Positions 12,420-23,159 of a DNA stretch of 64,000 nucleotides are shown one piece after another; the stretch's first letter is position 1; every line of letters begins with the position of its first letter. Origin of the DNA: Paulownia fortunei (lineage: Eukaryota > Streptophyta > Magnoliopsida > Lamiales > Paulowniaceae); NCBI GenBank assembly GCA_019321725.1, contig CM033108.1:21527799-21591798 (forward strand), given 5' to 3'. The position numbers and the translations under genes were made by a program. Below the pieces are notes generated by a model. The model had not been told where the DNA came from and made no database searches. It was given only the letters and a program-made list of their open reading frames with translations.

Positions 12420-12845
12420 TTTGACTCAAAATAGAATGCAAAACATATTCTGTTTTGACTCAAAAGATAATGCAAAATGCTTTCCTTTTTTAATGCAAAG
12501 TGCATTATGTTTATTCAAAATAGAATGCAAAATGCATTGTGCATCTATTTTTAGTGAAAATAGAATGTGCAAAACATAATGTAATTTTGCATCTATTTTT
12601 ATTAAAAACAAATTCTGTTTTCAATGAAAATAGAATGCAGAACATAATGCATTTTGCATTTGTTTTATTGAAAATAGATTTTGCAAACAAGAATTCATTT
12701 TACATTTTATTTTCAATGAAAAAATGCATTTTGCATATGTTTATATTGAAAATAGAATGTGCAAAACAGAATGGAAGAAAATGTGCAATCCGACTTTTTT
12801 TTGTTCAAAGAAAACAAAATGCAAAACATAATGCATTTTGAATAT
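12420..12845. repeat. Clustered palindromic AT-rich repeats within the hAT element
   Basis: A phrase close to GAAAATAGAATGCAAAACAT recurs with irregular spacing (starts near 12556, 12626, 12670 and 12748), alternating with palindromic pieces such as TGCATTTTGCAT and GCAAAATGCATTGTGCAT. Both orientations occur, so the strand could fold. The cluster lies just upstream of the transposase start. The period is not constant. Confidence 0.7.
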
Positions 12846-13750
12846 ATCAGAATCATGTATATAATTGATTTTCCAGCGATGTACATAAATTTTCTTGTAA
12901 CAACTCTTACATTAAATTTATATTCAAAAAAATTAAGTAGTAATACAAATGAAAGAAAAAGAAAATTATGGAGAACATCTATAAACATCCATAGCATGAC
13001 TAACATAACTTTTAAGAAATGTAGGTGGAATATGCAATAAACATAATAAATTAATCAATTGCAAATGCAAAAAATATAAAAAAAAATAGACATGGATTTT
13101 ATTTTTCCAATCATTTTGAGGAAAATGGAAGAAAAAGGAACTCGCTTGAATTCAATAACTTGCAAGCCTTGGTTGTCTACTTCGCGAAATGGTGAGGTGA
13201 GGAAAATGGAATAAAAGGATTCTAAACGAGCACGGGGGTGCTGTGACTATAGTCATGACCCATGGATCTATGAGCCTTGGTCCTTGGCTGCCTGCGTGAT
13301 TTGTGAAATAGTGAAGAGAGAGTGGACTCACACAAAATGAGAGGCATGCTTGAGATTATACAAATAACAGAGGTATAGAGAGACGTACACATAACCAATG
13401 ACAAACTGGAGAGAGTCTTCGCATCAGACACAAAGTATGCAATTCAAAAGCAGTCACTTCATCCCATAAAGCTATTTAAGCTAATCTCTCAATCCTCATT
13501 TCTAAGGGGAAAAGAAAAAGAACTCTACATGGCAAAAACCTAAAAGAGACATCACATAACAAAACTAAAACCCTATAAATTTTACCTTTTTATTAAAATA
13601 ATGAGTTGTGACTTCTTCCTAATCACAATAAAAATCAATCTGAAAAATATATTCAAGATTCGAATTTTACACCTTGTCCACCAAAGCCTGATCCAACTTA
13701 GCTACTTAAGCCATTCACCAATCAATTTTAGCTCAACTTTTTAAACTTAA

Positions 13751-13879
13751 CATCTTATACACACTAGATAAGTGCATCAAGTATTAACAATATCAAAGAT
13801 AAAAATAAAACAAAATCCAAGTGGGAGATAGATGGTTGTGCATCTTATACACACTACATAAGTGCATCAAGTACTAACA
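13751..13879. repeat. 39-bp direct repeat pair in the hAT element
   Basis: CATCTTATACACACTA at 13751..13789 and 13841..13879 begins two 39-base copies that differ at two positions. The start-to-start distance is 90 bases. Confidence 0.8.
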
Positions 13880-13974
13880 TGAACAACCCCTAGAAATTCG
13901 AATGCAAACAAATGTAAGAGTACTAGAGTAGATTTGATTAAATGTCATTAGTGCTCATTTCCCTTACAAAAAGG

Positions 13975-14163
13975 ACAAACGGGGGACAGATGATTGCTGG
14001 CTCTTGAGATTAAGAGATGAGAGTTGGGACTTGGGGCTTGAGAGAAATACAAGTGGGAGACAGACTGTTGTTGGCTCTTAAGATGAGAGTTAGGACACGG
14101 GAGAAAGGCAGACAGTTGTTGCTCTTGAGTCTTGAGATTGAGAGATGAGAGTTGGGAGAAAGA
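13975..14163. repeat. Three imperfect tandem repeats of about 60 bp in the hAT element
   Basis: Each unit has GGGAGACAGA-like, TGTTGTTGGCTCTT-like and GATGAGAGTTGGGA-like segments in order (about 13981..14050, 14051..14106 and 14107..14163). A partial fourth unit is visible at 13819..13840. The block lies roughly 220 bp inside the right terminal inverted repeat. Confidence 0.72.
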
Positions 14164-14387
14164 ATAATCTGCTTAATCATTAAGGTTTGGTATGATAGGT
14201 TAATTACATAATTACCCTTTTAAGTTGTAAACAAGCGATTCGATTTCTGGCATTTTTTATAGCTCCCAAATCGCCACTGCCACCATTTTTGTTTAGTATT
14301 TTAAATCATAATTTTTATAATAAATCAATATTAACAGTGCGGTAAGGGAAGGTTCGGGCAGTTTTTTAAAAATTATAATCACCCCTA

Positions 14388-14395
14388 GTAATAGA
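14388..14395. repeat. Target-site duplication of the hAT element, right copy
   Basis: GTAATAGA, identical to 8470..8477, directly follows the hAT right terminus CACCCCTA. Confidence 0.88.
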
Positions 14396-14419
14396 CATAG
14401 TACACTAACAAGTTAACAT

Positions 14420-17400
14420 GGAAGAAAATATCATTAATCAATAAAATATTCTTACATACCTATAAACTCAAATTCTACGAAATCCCATACTACTAACATG
14501 TCTTTAGAACACATCTTTTCACAAAGGCTTAATAAAAGGATCAGCGACTATATCAATATTAGGAATATGCTTGAGAACTACTTGACCTTATGCAACGCTC
14601 TTTCGAATGAAGTGATATATGGTGTCAGTATGTTTAGTCCTCCCATGATACTTAGGGTCCTTAACATATGCTAATGCAACTCTGTTATCACAATGGACAA
14701 CAACTGCATCATCAGCATGCACCGCAACGCATAGACTCTGAAGGAATCTTCTCAACCAGATAGCATCTTAGATTACTGATGTACAAGCAACGTATTCAAC
14801 TTTCATGGCGGATAAAGAGATACAAGGTTGTTTCTTGCTACACCAAGTAATAGCAACGCCTCCTATAAATAATGTATATCCCAATGTGAATTTGTGCTTA
14901 TCTCTATTCACATCCATTAGCATCACTATATCTAATTAGCTTTGAACTACTAAGTATCCTTTTGATCGTAGCCCAATGGTCGTGTCCAAGATTACTTTTC
15001 TAGCTGTAAAACACATAAGTTTGGTCGAGTACACATCATTGCGTACATCAAACTCTCTACCGCACTCGCATATGGAACCTTGTGTGTTTGTAGAATTAGC
15101 ATTATGCATACGGAGTTGTTCTATAATCCTCTTGAGACAAACTTAAGAGTTTTATAGAATGATCTCAGTATATCTTAACACCAAGTATGTATTCAGCTTC
15201 TCCCATGCCCTTCATCTCAAATGTAGAGGACATCCACTTCTGAGTCACGACAATAATCTCTCTGTCATTCCTAGCTGACAAAATATCGTACATTTACAAT
15301 AAGATTATCAAGAAATTTCTTCCATCTCTCTTAACATACACAGTGATTTTTCTCGACCATCTTAAAGCCTATCATGGTGATAGCTCGATGAAATCGATGG
15401 TACTAATGTCTGGACAATTGTTTTAATCTATAAATGGAACATTTCAAGTGGCATAATTTGCGCTCTTGTCCTATTTCCTGAAATCCCGTAGGTTAATCCA
15501 TATAGATCTCATCGTCCATCTTTCCTTTGAGAAATGCTATCTTAATATCTTATTTAAAATAATTTCAAATCTAGGTGGGCGACAATGGCTAATATGAGGT
15601 GAATGAGACAAACTTCACCACTAGGGAGAATGTCTTTTCATAATCTATACTCTCCTTTTGGGTATAACCTTTCGCTGCAAGTCGAGCTTTATACTTGTCA
15701 ATTGATCTATCTATCTTGCGATTGACCTTCAGAACCTACTTGTTCCCAATGGTCTTATGTCCGGACAGAAGATCGACTAGCTCCCAAACATGATTTTTAG
15801 CCATCAAGCTCAACTTTCCTTCTATAGTAGTTATCCACTCTTTTGCATTTGGAGAAGTCACGGCCTCTTTATAAGTAGTTAGCTCATCAACATCCATAGA
15901 AGCACACATGAAAGATTCCCCTTCGATCTCATAACATCGATGGGGTATTATTCCACGTTTGCATTTATGCGCTTGTGGATTTTGAGAGTCTTTTTCTAGT
16001 GGGTTGCTCTCATTGATTTTGGGGTTGCTTACATTATCCCCATCAATTACTAGATAAGACTATGAAGCCTTATCCTTACCAGGGATTGTGCTGCCATGAG
16101 GATCTTGTAACTTATACAGTTCAAGGTCCTATTTGACTTCACAAATGATCAAAAAAACCTCCTCGAGGAAATTCACATTACGGAACTCAATCTCAGTCAT
16201 TTCTTCATCAAGGTGTTCACCGTACGTCACATAACTCTTTGAGTGATCATAATACCTTATAAATATATGTTTGACTACTCTAGGACCAAGCTTCCTGTGC
16301 TTATGAGAAGTATTGTAAACAAACCCTATCGATCCCCAAGGGTGTAAGCCTTTTAAATTAGGTTTTCTACTATGTCATAACTCATAGAGTGTCTAAGAAA
16401 CTGACTTAGAAGGCACTCGGTTCAATATGTAGACAACAGTCACAATTGCATCTTCCTAAAATAATATTGGAGATTAGCTTGCACCATCATTGGTCTAGCC
16501 ATATCCAAAAGTGTGCAATTCATTCTCTCTGCAATCACATTTTGTTGCGGAATGTGTGGAATTGTCAATTGTCTTATGATCCCCTCTTCCTTACACATTT
16601 GTCTAAACTGATTTGACAAATATTATCGCCCTATGTTAGTATGTGGAACTTTGATATTCTTATCTCTTTAGTTCTCAACCTCTGTCAATCTAGCGCTTCT
16701 GACCGATGAGGCAATAGATATACTTGTCTATAGCATGAATAATCATCAATAAAAGTGAGAAAATAAGATGCACCGTGTCGTGTCCGCACATTCATGGGTT
16801 CACATATATTTGAGTAGACTAACTCTAGAGGATAAATATCTCTCTTTGCCTTTCCAAAAGGCTTCTAGCAGGCTTTTTTCACCAAACAGTTCACATACAG
16901 GAAGGTGACTTTAGTGAGGTGGCCCAAAAAGCCTTCTCGAGCTAACCTCGTCATCTTTTCTTGTTCTAGTGTCATAATCTCGCATGCCATTTAACGAAAT
17001 CAGAAATTACATCAACAGTAGATGAAACATAAGAAATGTTATCATTGAATAGTTCTAACATGAAAAATCTATTATTCATAAATTAAAGCCATAAAGGTAT
17101 TTGTAAAAGAAAATAGACAAACTAATTTGTTTAAACAAAAAAGAAAAATCATGTCGAGAAAGTGCAATAATTGAAAGTAAATTATATCAAATGCTAGGTG
17201 CATATTGGACATCACTACGGAGTAGTTTGAACCTAGTGCCGGGCTTGAACTGGTATGATCCAACTCCAAGAACCTCCTCTTTTGTGTCATTCCCCATAGT
17301 AATGTAGTGATTACATGTTGGCACTCGATGATGATCTAAAAATCCTGTTGGATCCCTTGTCACATATTGTGTTACCTATGTACAATCTAACCAATGAAAA

Positions 17401-17560
17401 AATTAGTAATAAAAACATGGGAGCATACAAAAGAACTAAGAGAGCTAGGGGTCGCTCATATCTTCTTTGACTCAATGCAATCACGAGTGAAGTAAAACAC
17501 TTGTCTTTTTTCTTTCCATCCCTCTTGCCTCAACGATGCGTTATAGACTTGTCACCTTGT
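14420..17560 (-). pseudogene. copia-1 pol: protease, integrase, RT and RNase H remnants
   Basis: The domains follow the copia order on the minus strand. A protease/pre-integrase region lies at about 17000..17300 (EEVLGVGSYQFK). The integrase core at about 16700..16870 includes LELVYSNICEPMNVR, YFLTFIDDYS and HRSEALD. RT at about 15600..15800 reads [20 protein letters not shown]. The RT active-site region is at about 15280, where the usual YVDD is degraded (MYDIL after a stop). RNase H at 14590..14840 reads VVVHCDNRVALAYVKDPKYH and HGRTKHTDTIYHFI. Stops and frame changes are frequent. The first catalytic Asp of the integrase (SDIC in most copia elements) is Asn here. No product is expected. 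Confidence 0.8.
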
Positions 17561-17676
17561 GAGGCTAAGTTTTGGCTTTGACCATTATTTTGTCCAGTAT
17601 CCTTTTGCTTGTTCCAATATTTACCTTTGTTAGGCTTATGTTATTCAGCATGTGCAACAAGATCAGCTGCTTGTGT

Positions 17677-18330
17677 TCACTCCGACTCTTGACAGTCAGC
17701 CTCAAGCTTGAGATGACTGGCGATGTTGTCGAATATATGAATTTGTTCATTATGTGTAAGCACAAGCTTAACATGTCCCCAAGTCTGCTCAAGTAGCGAC
17801 CTTAGGACAATTAAAACTTGTTCATTAGTGAGCTCACTTCCAACATTTTGAAGCTCTTTAATCATATCATTCATCATATCAAGAAGTTGGATCATCGAGT
17901 GCTTTGGTTCAAGGACGTACTGATTAAGCCTAAGGATAAGAGCCCTCAGTCTAGCAGTTAAAGTGCTGCCGTACGGATCTTCAACACATCTCACAGCTCT
18001 TTAGCTATAGGATACTTTTCAAACTCATAGATCAAATTACCCTGCATGCAACTCAACATAGTAAAGTGCGCACTCTTATCTCAAACTCACGGATCAAATT
18101 TCAGTCTATATTGCGATGATATTGGGCAATTGGTCTATTTTCTAGCTTAGTTGGCATAAGCATAATAGTGGTTAGATAATTGAGGATATTGTCTTTGTAC
18201 AACAAAAATTAAATTTTTCTATGCCACATTACATAGTTCTGATCATCTAATTTGTAAATGTCATAGAGGTTAGAAAAAACTACTTAGACATTCATTATTG
18301 TATATTATGTGCAATATGTTAGGTACTAGT
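17677..18330 (-). pseudogene. copia-1 gag remnant (UBN2-type)
   Basis: An open stretch at 17677..17994 reads DPYGSTLTARLRALILRLNQ, MMNDMIKELQNVGSEL and VKLVLTHNEQIHIFDNIASH, typical of copia gag (UBN2). Upstream, to about 18330, broken frames show LDDQNYVMWHRKI and KLENRPIAQYHRNID. Several stops interrupt the N-terminal half. Confidence 0.78.
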
Positions 18331-18399
18331 TTAAATTTTATTAGGATTCAAGTAATTTTTTATTATTTTCTCTAATCCAGTTAGATCTAAAATTTCACC

Positions 18400-19356
18400 A
18401 TCAAGGCTAGTAATCATCTCCCACCAAATTAAAGATTACAATAAAAAAATATTGATCTATAAATAAAATTAATAATGTTCATAAAATTTAGGTTGACATT
18501 TGGATCGTCATGTCGAGATAATTATTGGCCTATGATAGTAATAAATATAACATACATGAGCGCCCCAATTATCAACTCTCATTTTGTGCATATTCACAAA
18601 TATACACATTGCATAATCATAAAAAATATAATTAAAAATATGCAATTTTGTAAGCTTATGATATTTTTTCAATTTCTACTCAACCATAAAGGACAAAAAA
18701 ATATAGGCTTTAAACTTAAATTCAAAATTTTCAAATAGGCCAGAAAAAATAAAATTAAAATTCTGCTAGTCTGGCAAAAAAATTTATAAGTTTTTTGAAG
18801 GGTTGGGGCCCGTATGCCATTAGGCTACCAGCTGGCTAGCGCCAAGTGGTTGCTTGTTAGCACAAGCTAGCATTTGTTAGCCTTGTGCTGGCTAATTCTA
18901 TTGCACGACACGGCGCAGTACCACCTTTCCCTTTCTTTTTTTTAAACCAATCAACATTTTGGATTCTGTACGAGTCGTATTCTCCTACACGCTTTTTCAT
19001 GAATACCATTTTTTCGGTAAAAATTTTAAATATATCACATCGTTCTCAATACCAACCTATTTTTGACACATAATATATCAATTTAATCATTTTTTTCTTA
19101 CTCTACAACAAGACATCAATATTATGCATTTTTATCATCAATCAAATGAGTCTTGAAAAAGAAAACTAATTAAGAGACCTAATTCTCGGCAAATTAAAAT
19201 ATGTATTTGTTCATACAGATACAACATATGACATAATCTTCAAGGTATAATTTCATGCTTGAATTCAAATCACGGATTTTAAAAAATATCAAGCATAAAT
19301 CATGCATTCATTCAAATCATAAAGGCGATGTTGAGCTCTAATGCCTTTAGTACCAC
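18400..19356 (-). other. copia-1 5' untranslated region with degenerate primer-binding site
   Basis: This non-coding leader lies between gag and the 5' LTR. A small inverted repeat, AGCACAAG/CTTGTGCT, flanks the block near 18858..18890. At 19335..19356 the sequence GCTCTAATGCC then TACCAC resembles the reverse complement of a tRNA-Met primer-binding site (TGGTATCAGAGC) interrupted by about nine bases. It directly abuts the LTR. Confidence 0.45.
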
Positions 19357-19480
19357 TATAAGCAATTCTAATCGCATATTGACAATTAATATATATGTGA
19401 ATCAATATTACCTCGACAGTGAAAATATGTTTGATTCACACTTGATGAATAGGCTCGCTATAAGCCTCCCACATATCTCT
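19357..19480 (-). repeat. copia-1 5' LTR remnant (right copy)
   Basis: TATAAGCAATTCTAATCGCA and the next 90 bases match the left LTR at 7025..7130. The canonical TG end has become TA. Beyond about 19470 the two copies no longer align, so this LTR is truncated, rearranged or interrupted. Confidence 0.6.
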
Positions 19481-20540
19481 TATACCCCATCCTTAGGAGT
19501 ACGTAGCCCTTATACCCCCCACCCCCACCCCTTTGGGGATTGTTGAGTTCGTAAAATTACAGAATACCAAATGTAATGGAATTTTAAAAAATTCAACAAT
19601 TGAAACCTTACATATATCGCATGCAATATGTTGTATCCAAAACTCGATGCGATTGATTAGTTGTATGTTTTATGATATCCTTTAAAATAGAAATCTCAGG
19701 CATTAATCAAATTATAACTAAAGCACTACTATTAAATAAAGGGAATAAGTCAGTTATATCTTCACAAACAAATCTTCAGATACCCCTTTCCTAAAATTAA
19801 ATTATTCATTTTGAAGGATCTCAAATATTATCTTTCTCTTTGTATCCATACCTCAAATGTGTATTCTCAAAGAATCTATGCTAATAGGATTCGTTTCGAT
19901 AGTTCTTAGCCTAAGAGGTGCTTAAAGCTATGGAACTAGCACAATCTCTATTGTGTTGGGTGTTTTGGTTAATTCTTAAATCAATTGGTGGAAGGAGAAT
20001 TAATAAGTATAATGAAATTTGAAGAAGAAAAAGGGGTGAAAATTTTCCAGATTTTTCTCTCAAAAACTCAGCCCTGTAGCTTTCACACACACTAATACAC
20101 CTTCACATGTGTGCAGAAAATATTTTAATCTTATATAACCAGAGTGTTTCCTAGAGAATGTGATGAAATATGCATAGTGGAATTGAGTCATGGAAGTTGG
20201 AGGAGAGATCACTAGAGAGGGGCTTTCAAAACTAGGGAATTCAAGCAAGCAAGTCAAACAAATGATGTATGATTGAAGAGATAGTTCATGGAACGTAATT
20301 AGAATTAATATTTATGTGCATGCAAGAGTACCAGCATCCAAATGGATGTTAATACAAGTGATGAAAAAATACGGGGAAATGCCCAAGTGTAGCAATTTGT
20401 GCATTAGTGTTTGTGAAATGCTTAGGATAACATGTTTTGAAATACCTTGAAAAAAAAAATTAGTGTGAATAAATGCTTAAAGTGGCTAAGTGTGTGATCA
20501 TGCATGTGTCCCTTTATCCAAAAAAAAATTTATTGAGCTA
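19481..20540. other. Unassigned intergenic DNA
   Basis: A C-rich stretch (19512..19534, CCCCCCACCCCCACCCC) is followed by AT-rich DNA. Positions 19860..20260 have a less AT-rich, LTR-like feel but no partner in the window. No gene was found. Confidence 0.4.
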
Positions 20541-20554
20541 AGGTGTGTGTTGAA

Positions 20555-20710
20555 TGGTCAAAAATGCCCTCCGTGGGCGACAAGGCGTTGGAATTACTGA
20601 AATGCCCGTCCTTGGGTCATAGTATGTGGAAATGACCAAAATGCCCTAGGTGGGTAAGAATGCAATAATGCTAAAATGATTAAGATGCCCTTTTAGGTCT
20701 AATATGCTAA
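20555..20710. repeat. Recurrent AAATGCCC motif cluster, block 1
   Basis: AATGCCC or ATGCCC followed by a TGGG-like stretch recurs near 20568, 20601, 20641 and 20687, mostly after GACCAAA-like or ACTGAAA-like lead-ins. The spacing is 30-46 bases. It looks like a decayed tandem or LTR-derived repeat. The family is unknown to me. Confidence 0.5.
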
Positions 20711-21999
20711 AAATACATATAAAAATTCAGACTAGTGTCCTTACTTAAGAATGACCATCAAGGGTCTAAAATGCATGATCATGTCTAAAAATCATAAAAT
20801 ATCCAAAAATAGCATGGGTCATACCTAACAAGACGGTCAAAACAACGTTCTATAGATGGAATGACTACATTTGATGAGAACAAGATTGGGAATAAAGTGG
20901 AAAATGAACAGATATTTTTAACTCTATTATCATTTATATGATTAATATAATTTGAAGGTAGAAATATTCATTTATAAAGAAATCATCATTTTAAAAAAAA
21001 TAGATTAATCATTCCTTTCCTTGCTATGTGTTTAACTATTCATAATCAATGAGAAATAAATCTATATTTATTTTTGATAAAATTATCCTTCTAAACATGA
21101 TAAAAATATTAAATAAAACTTGAAATCCGACTTATCAAAATTTTTATGAATCTGAATATGAATTCACTCCAAAATCGAGATCTATCAGATTGAATCCATT
21201 GACCTACTTTATTATTTAAAAATATTAAAATATATTTTTAGAAAATAACATCACCATAACTTTTTATATATGCAAAAATAATATAATTAATAAAAGAATA
21301 ATTATTAGAAAATTAAAAATCCCAAACATATTTATTACTTTTACATATATTAGCATAAACTACTTATTAATTTTATATTATTATTATAAGAGTATTATAT
21401 TTATATTTTTATTATATATGAAACGTGCATTTACTATATATATATATATATACATATCACATAAATATATACATAATAAATAAAAAATATACTTGCAATG
21501 TTCTATTGGGTCGTATGTAGTTTTTATCCAAATTTAAAAAAATTAAAATTTGAGATTTGTTTCGAGATTCATTTGTTGATTTTTCATATTTTTTATAAAA
21601 AAAATATAATAGTATAAAATTTTATCTATATGTATATATATTATTTAATATTAATTAAAATAATAATAACAGAGTTATTTATGTTCAGCATAGTAAAAAT
21701 AATTTTATTTTAAAAAAAATTATTAAAAAGTAATTTGGTGTTTAGATTTATTTTAGTTTATTCTTATCATTCATTTCTAGTTATAAATCATAAAAATCAA
21801 ATCAAATAAGAAATTATAATTTTATTCTTTTCTTATTCCTTTTACATACCAAGTATAGGAATTGTTATACTCGTATCATTTCATCTCTATTATCATTCAA
21901 TTTCTAAGTTCATTTTATTCCTATCAATTCACTCCTTGATGCCAATCACCCCCTAAGTATCTGGCCATTGAATTTGATTTTGGAAAATGACCAAGAGTC
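20711..21999. other. AT-rich DNA between the two ATGCCC blocks
   Basis: This includes (TA)n at about 21434..21452. At 21720..21960 a stretch ends in ATGCCAATCACCCCCTAAG, which resembles the end of a non-autonomous DNA element, but no partner end was found. Nothing coding is seen. Confidence 0.4.
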
Positions 22000-22460
22000 C
22001 CTTGAAATGTCAAAATGACATTTATGCCCTTGCATTTTAGGAAATATGGAAAAATCCCTAATAAATTCTTAAAAATGGAAAATGTGAAGAAACATGTTCA
22101 GAGATGTTTAGAAATACTTGAAATTCATGTAAAATGTCAAAATGACGCCCGGAGGATCAAGATGACAACAATAACTTTAGTAATGGAATAGTTTGGGGAA
22201 AATAGAAAAAAAAACGTAGAAAAACTATGATCAATGCTGAGATACTCTTAGGAAAGGTGACAATGTAGCGAAATACCGAAAATGCCCCTTTGTGGGGTGA
22301 TGTAACCATAATGCCCTTTTCTTTGTAAAAGTTTAAAAATAGGCAAAGCGTGTGGGAAAACATGGAAAAAAGAATAGACGTGCAGAGAATATCCTAAATA
22401 TCTAGAAACACTAAAAAATGAAAGTGGAATGATGAAAATGCCCCAAGAATGCAAAATGAC
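22000..22460. repeat. Recurrent ATGCCC motif cluster, block 2
   Basis: The same motif style as block 1 appears here: ATGCCC near 22024, 22285, 22311 and 22437, with AAAATGAC(G) lead-ins. Blocks 1 and 2 flank about 1.3 kb of AT-rich DNA and may be parts of one element. Confidence 0.45.
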
Positions 22461-22894
22461 GAAAATACCTTTATGTTGTGAAAAATTAAAAAAATGGGAA
22501 AATTATGAAAAAAAAGTACCAAGATGCAATAAATGACCTAGAAAAATCAGAAATTATGAGAAATACATGAGGAGATGAAAATATACATATTTAGAAAAAT
22601 CATAAAAAAAATGAAAAATCATGAAAAATCGAAAAGTGCATGAAAATGAAGAATCAAACCATATTATCATCAAATATCCACAAAATCATCTACTACAATA
22701 CCCTACTTTTGAACATACAACATCATCCACCTCTCCAAGCCATTTTCTAGGGGCTCATGCTCCATTTATGCTAAAATACTCATGTATTTTTTCTCTTTCA
22801 TTTTTTTTTTTCGAATCCGCGAGTTTGACTTCACTTCTTAATTTCTTCTAGCTTGAGGTCTTCTTTGAGGATAATGGAAATTTTATGTATTTTT

Positions 22895-22937
22895 GTGTAT
22901 ATGCAAGTATGTATGTATGTGTGTATGTGTGTATAAG
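22895..22937 (+). repeat. (GTAT)/(GT) microsatellite
   Basis: GTAT and GT units alternate in a short run. The surrounding 22830..23150 is unusually rich in GTGT on the + strand. Confidence 0.8.
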
Positions 22938-23159
22938 TAATGTGTGGAGAGACTTGATGAAAAAGTGTGTTAGTCTGTATTCTATGAATGTTCTTTAGTG
23001 TTTGTGAATATTTTATACTTGAGTGAAGAGAGAAGAAGAATGAAATGGAGAGGATTTGTGTGTGAAACAGTGTGAAATTGAGTTGTGAGTGTGTATCTAG
23101 GAGTGTATTAGTGTGTGTTTTTAGTGCGTGTGGGTGAGTAAGTATGTGAAATAAAGAAA

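Larger units (their letters stand above)
8478..14387 (-). mobile_element. hAT superfamily DNA transposon, 5.9 kb, nested in copia-1
   Basis: The terminal inverted repeats are TAGGTGTGATTAT on the left and ATAATCACCCCTA on the right, with one mismatch. They are flanked by a perfect 8-bp duplication, GTAATAGA. The element carries a BED-finger transposase on the minus strand (9955..12103). Behind it lies 2.3 kb of repeat-rich DNA that corresponds to the 5' end of the transposase gene. GCGGT-type motifs occur just inside both ends, as is common in hAT elements. A smaller MITE (9249..9647) is nested inside. The transposase is broken, so the element is not autonomous now. Confidence 0.87.
7025..19480 (-). 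mobile_element. Decayed Ty1/copia LTR retrotransposon (copia-1), split by a hAT insertion
   Basis: This is a minus-strand copia element. From high to low coordinate it shows a 5' LTR start (19357), a degenerate primer-binding site, gag (about 17677..18330), protease/integrase (about 16500..17300), reverse transcriptase (about 15200..15750), RNase H (about 14480..14850), a 3' untranslated region (about 7640..8477) and a 3' LTR (7025..about 7640). The stretch between the 3' UTR and pol is occupied by a hAT transposon (8478..14387). When that insertion is removed, pol and 3' UTR become adjacent in the same order as in the second copia element of the window. The element has many stops and frameshifts and looks immobile. 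The outer right limit is uncertain because the 5' LTR stops matching its partner near 19470. Confidence 0.8.

Noticed and set aside
20060..20257. Possible continuation of the copia-1 5' LTR
   Set aside because: After about 19470 no alignable match to the left LTR could be found, so the extension is not supported.
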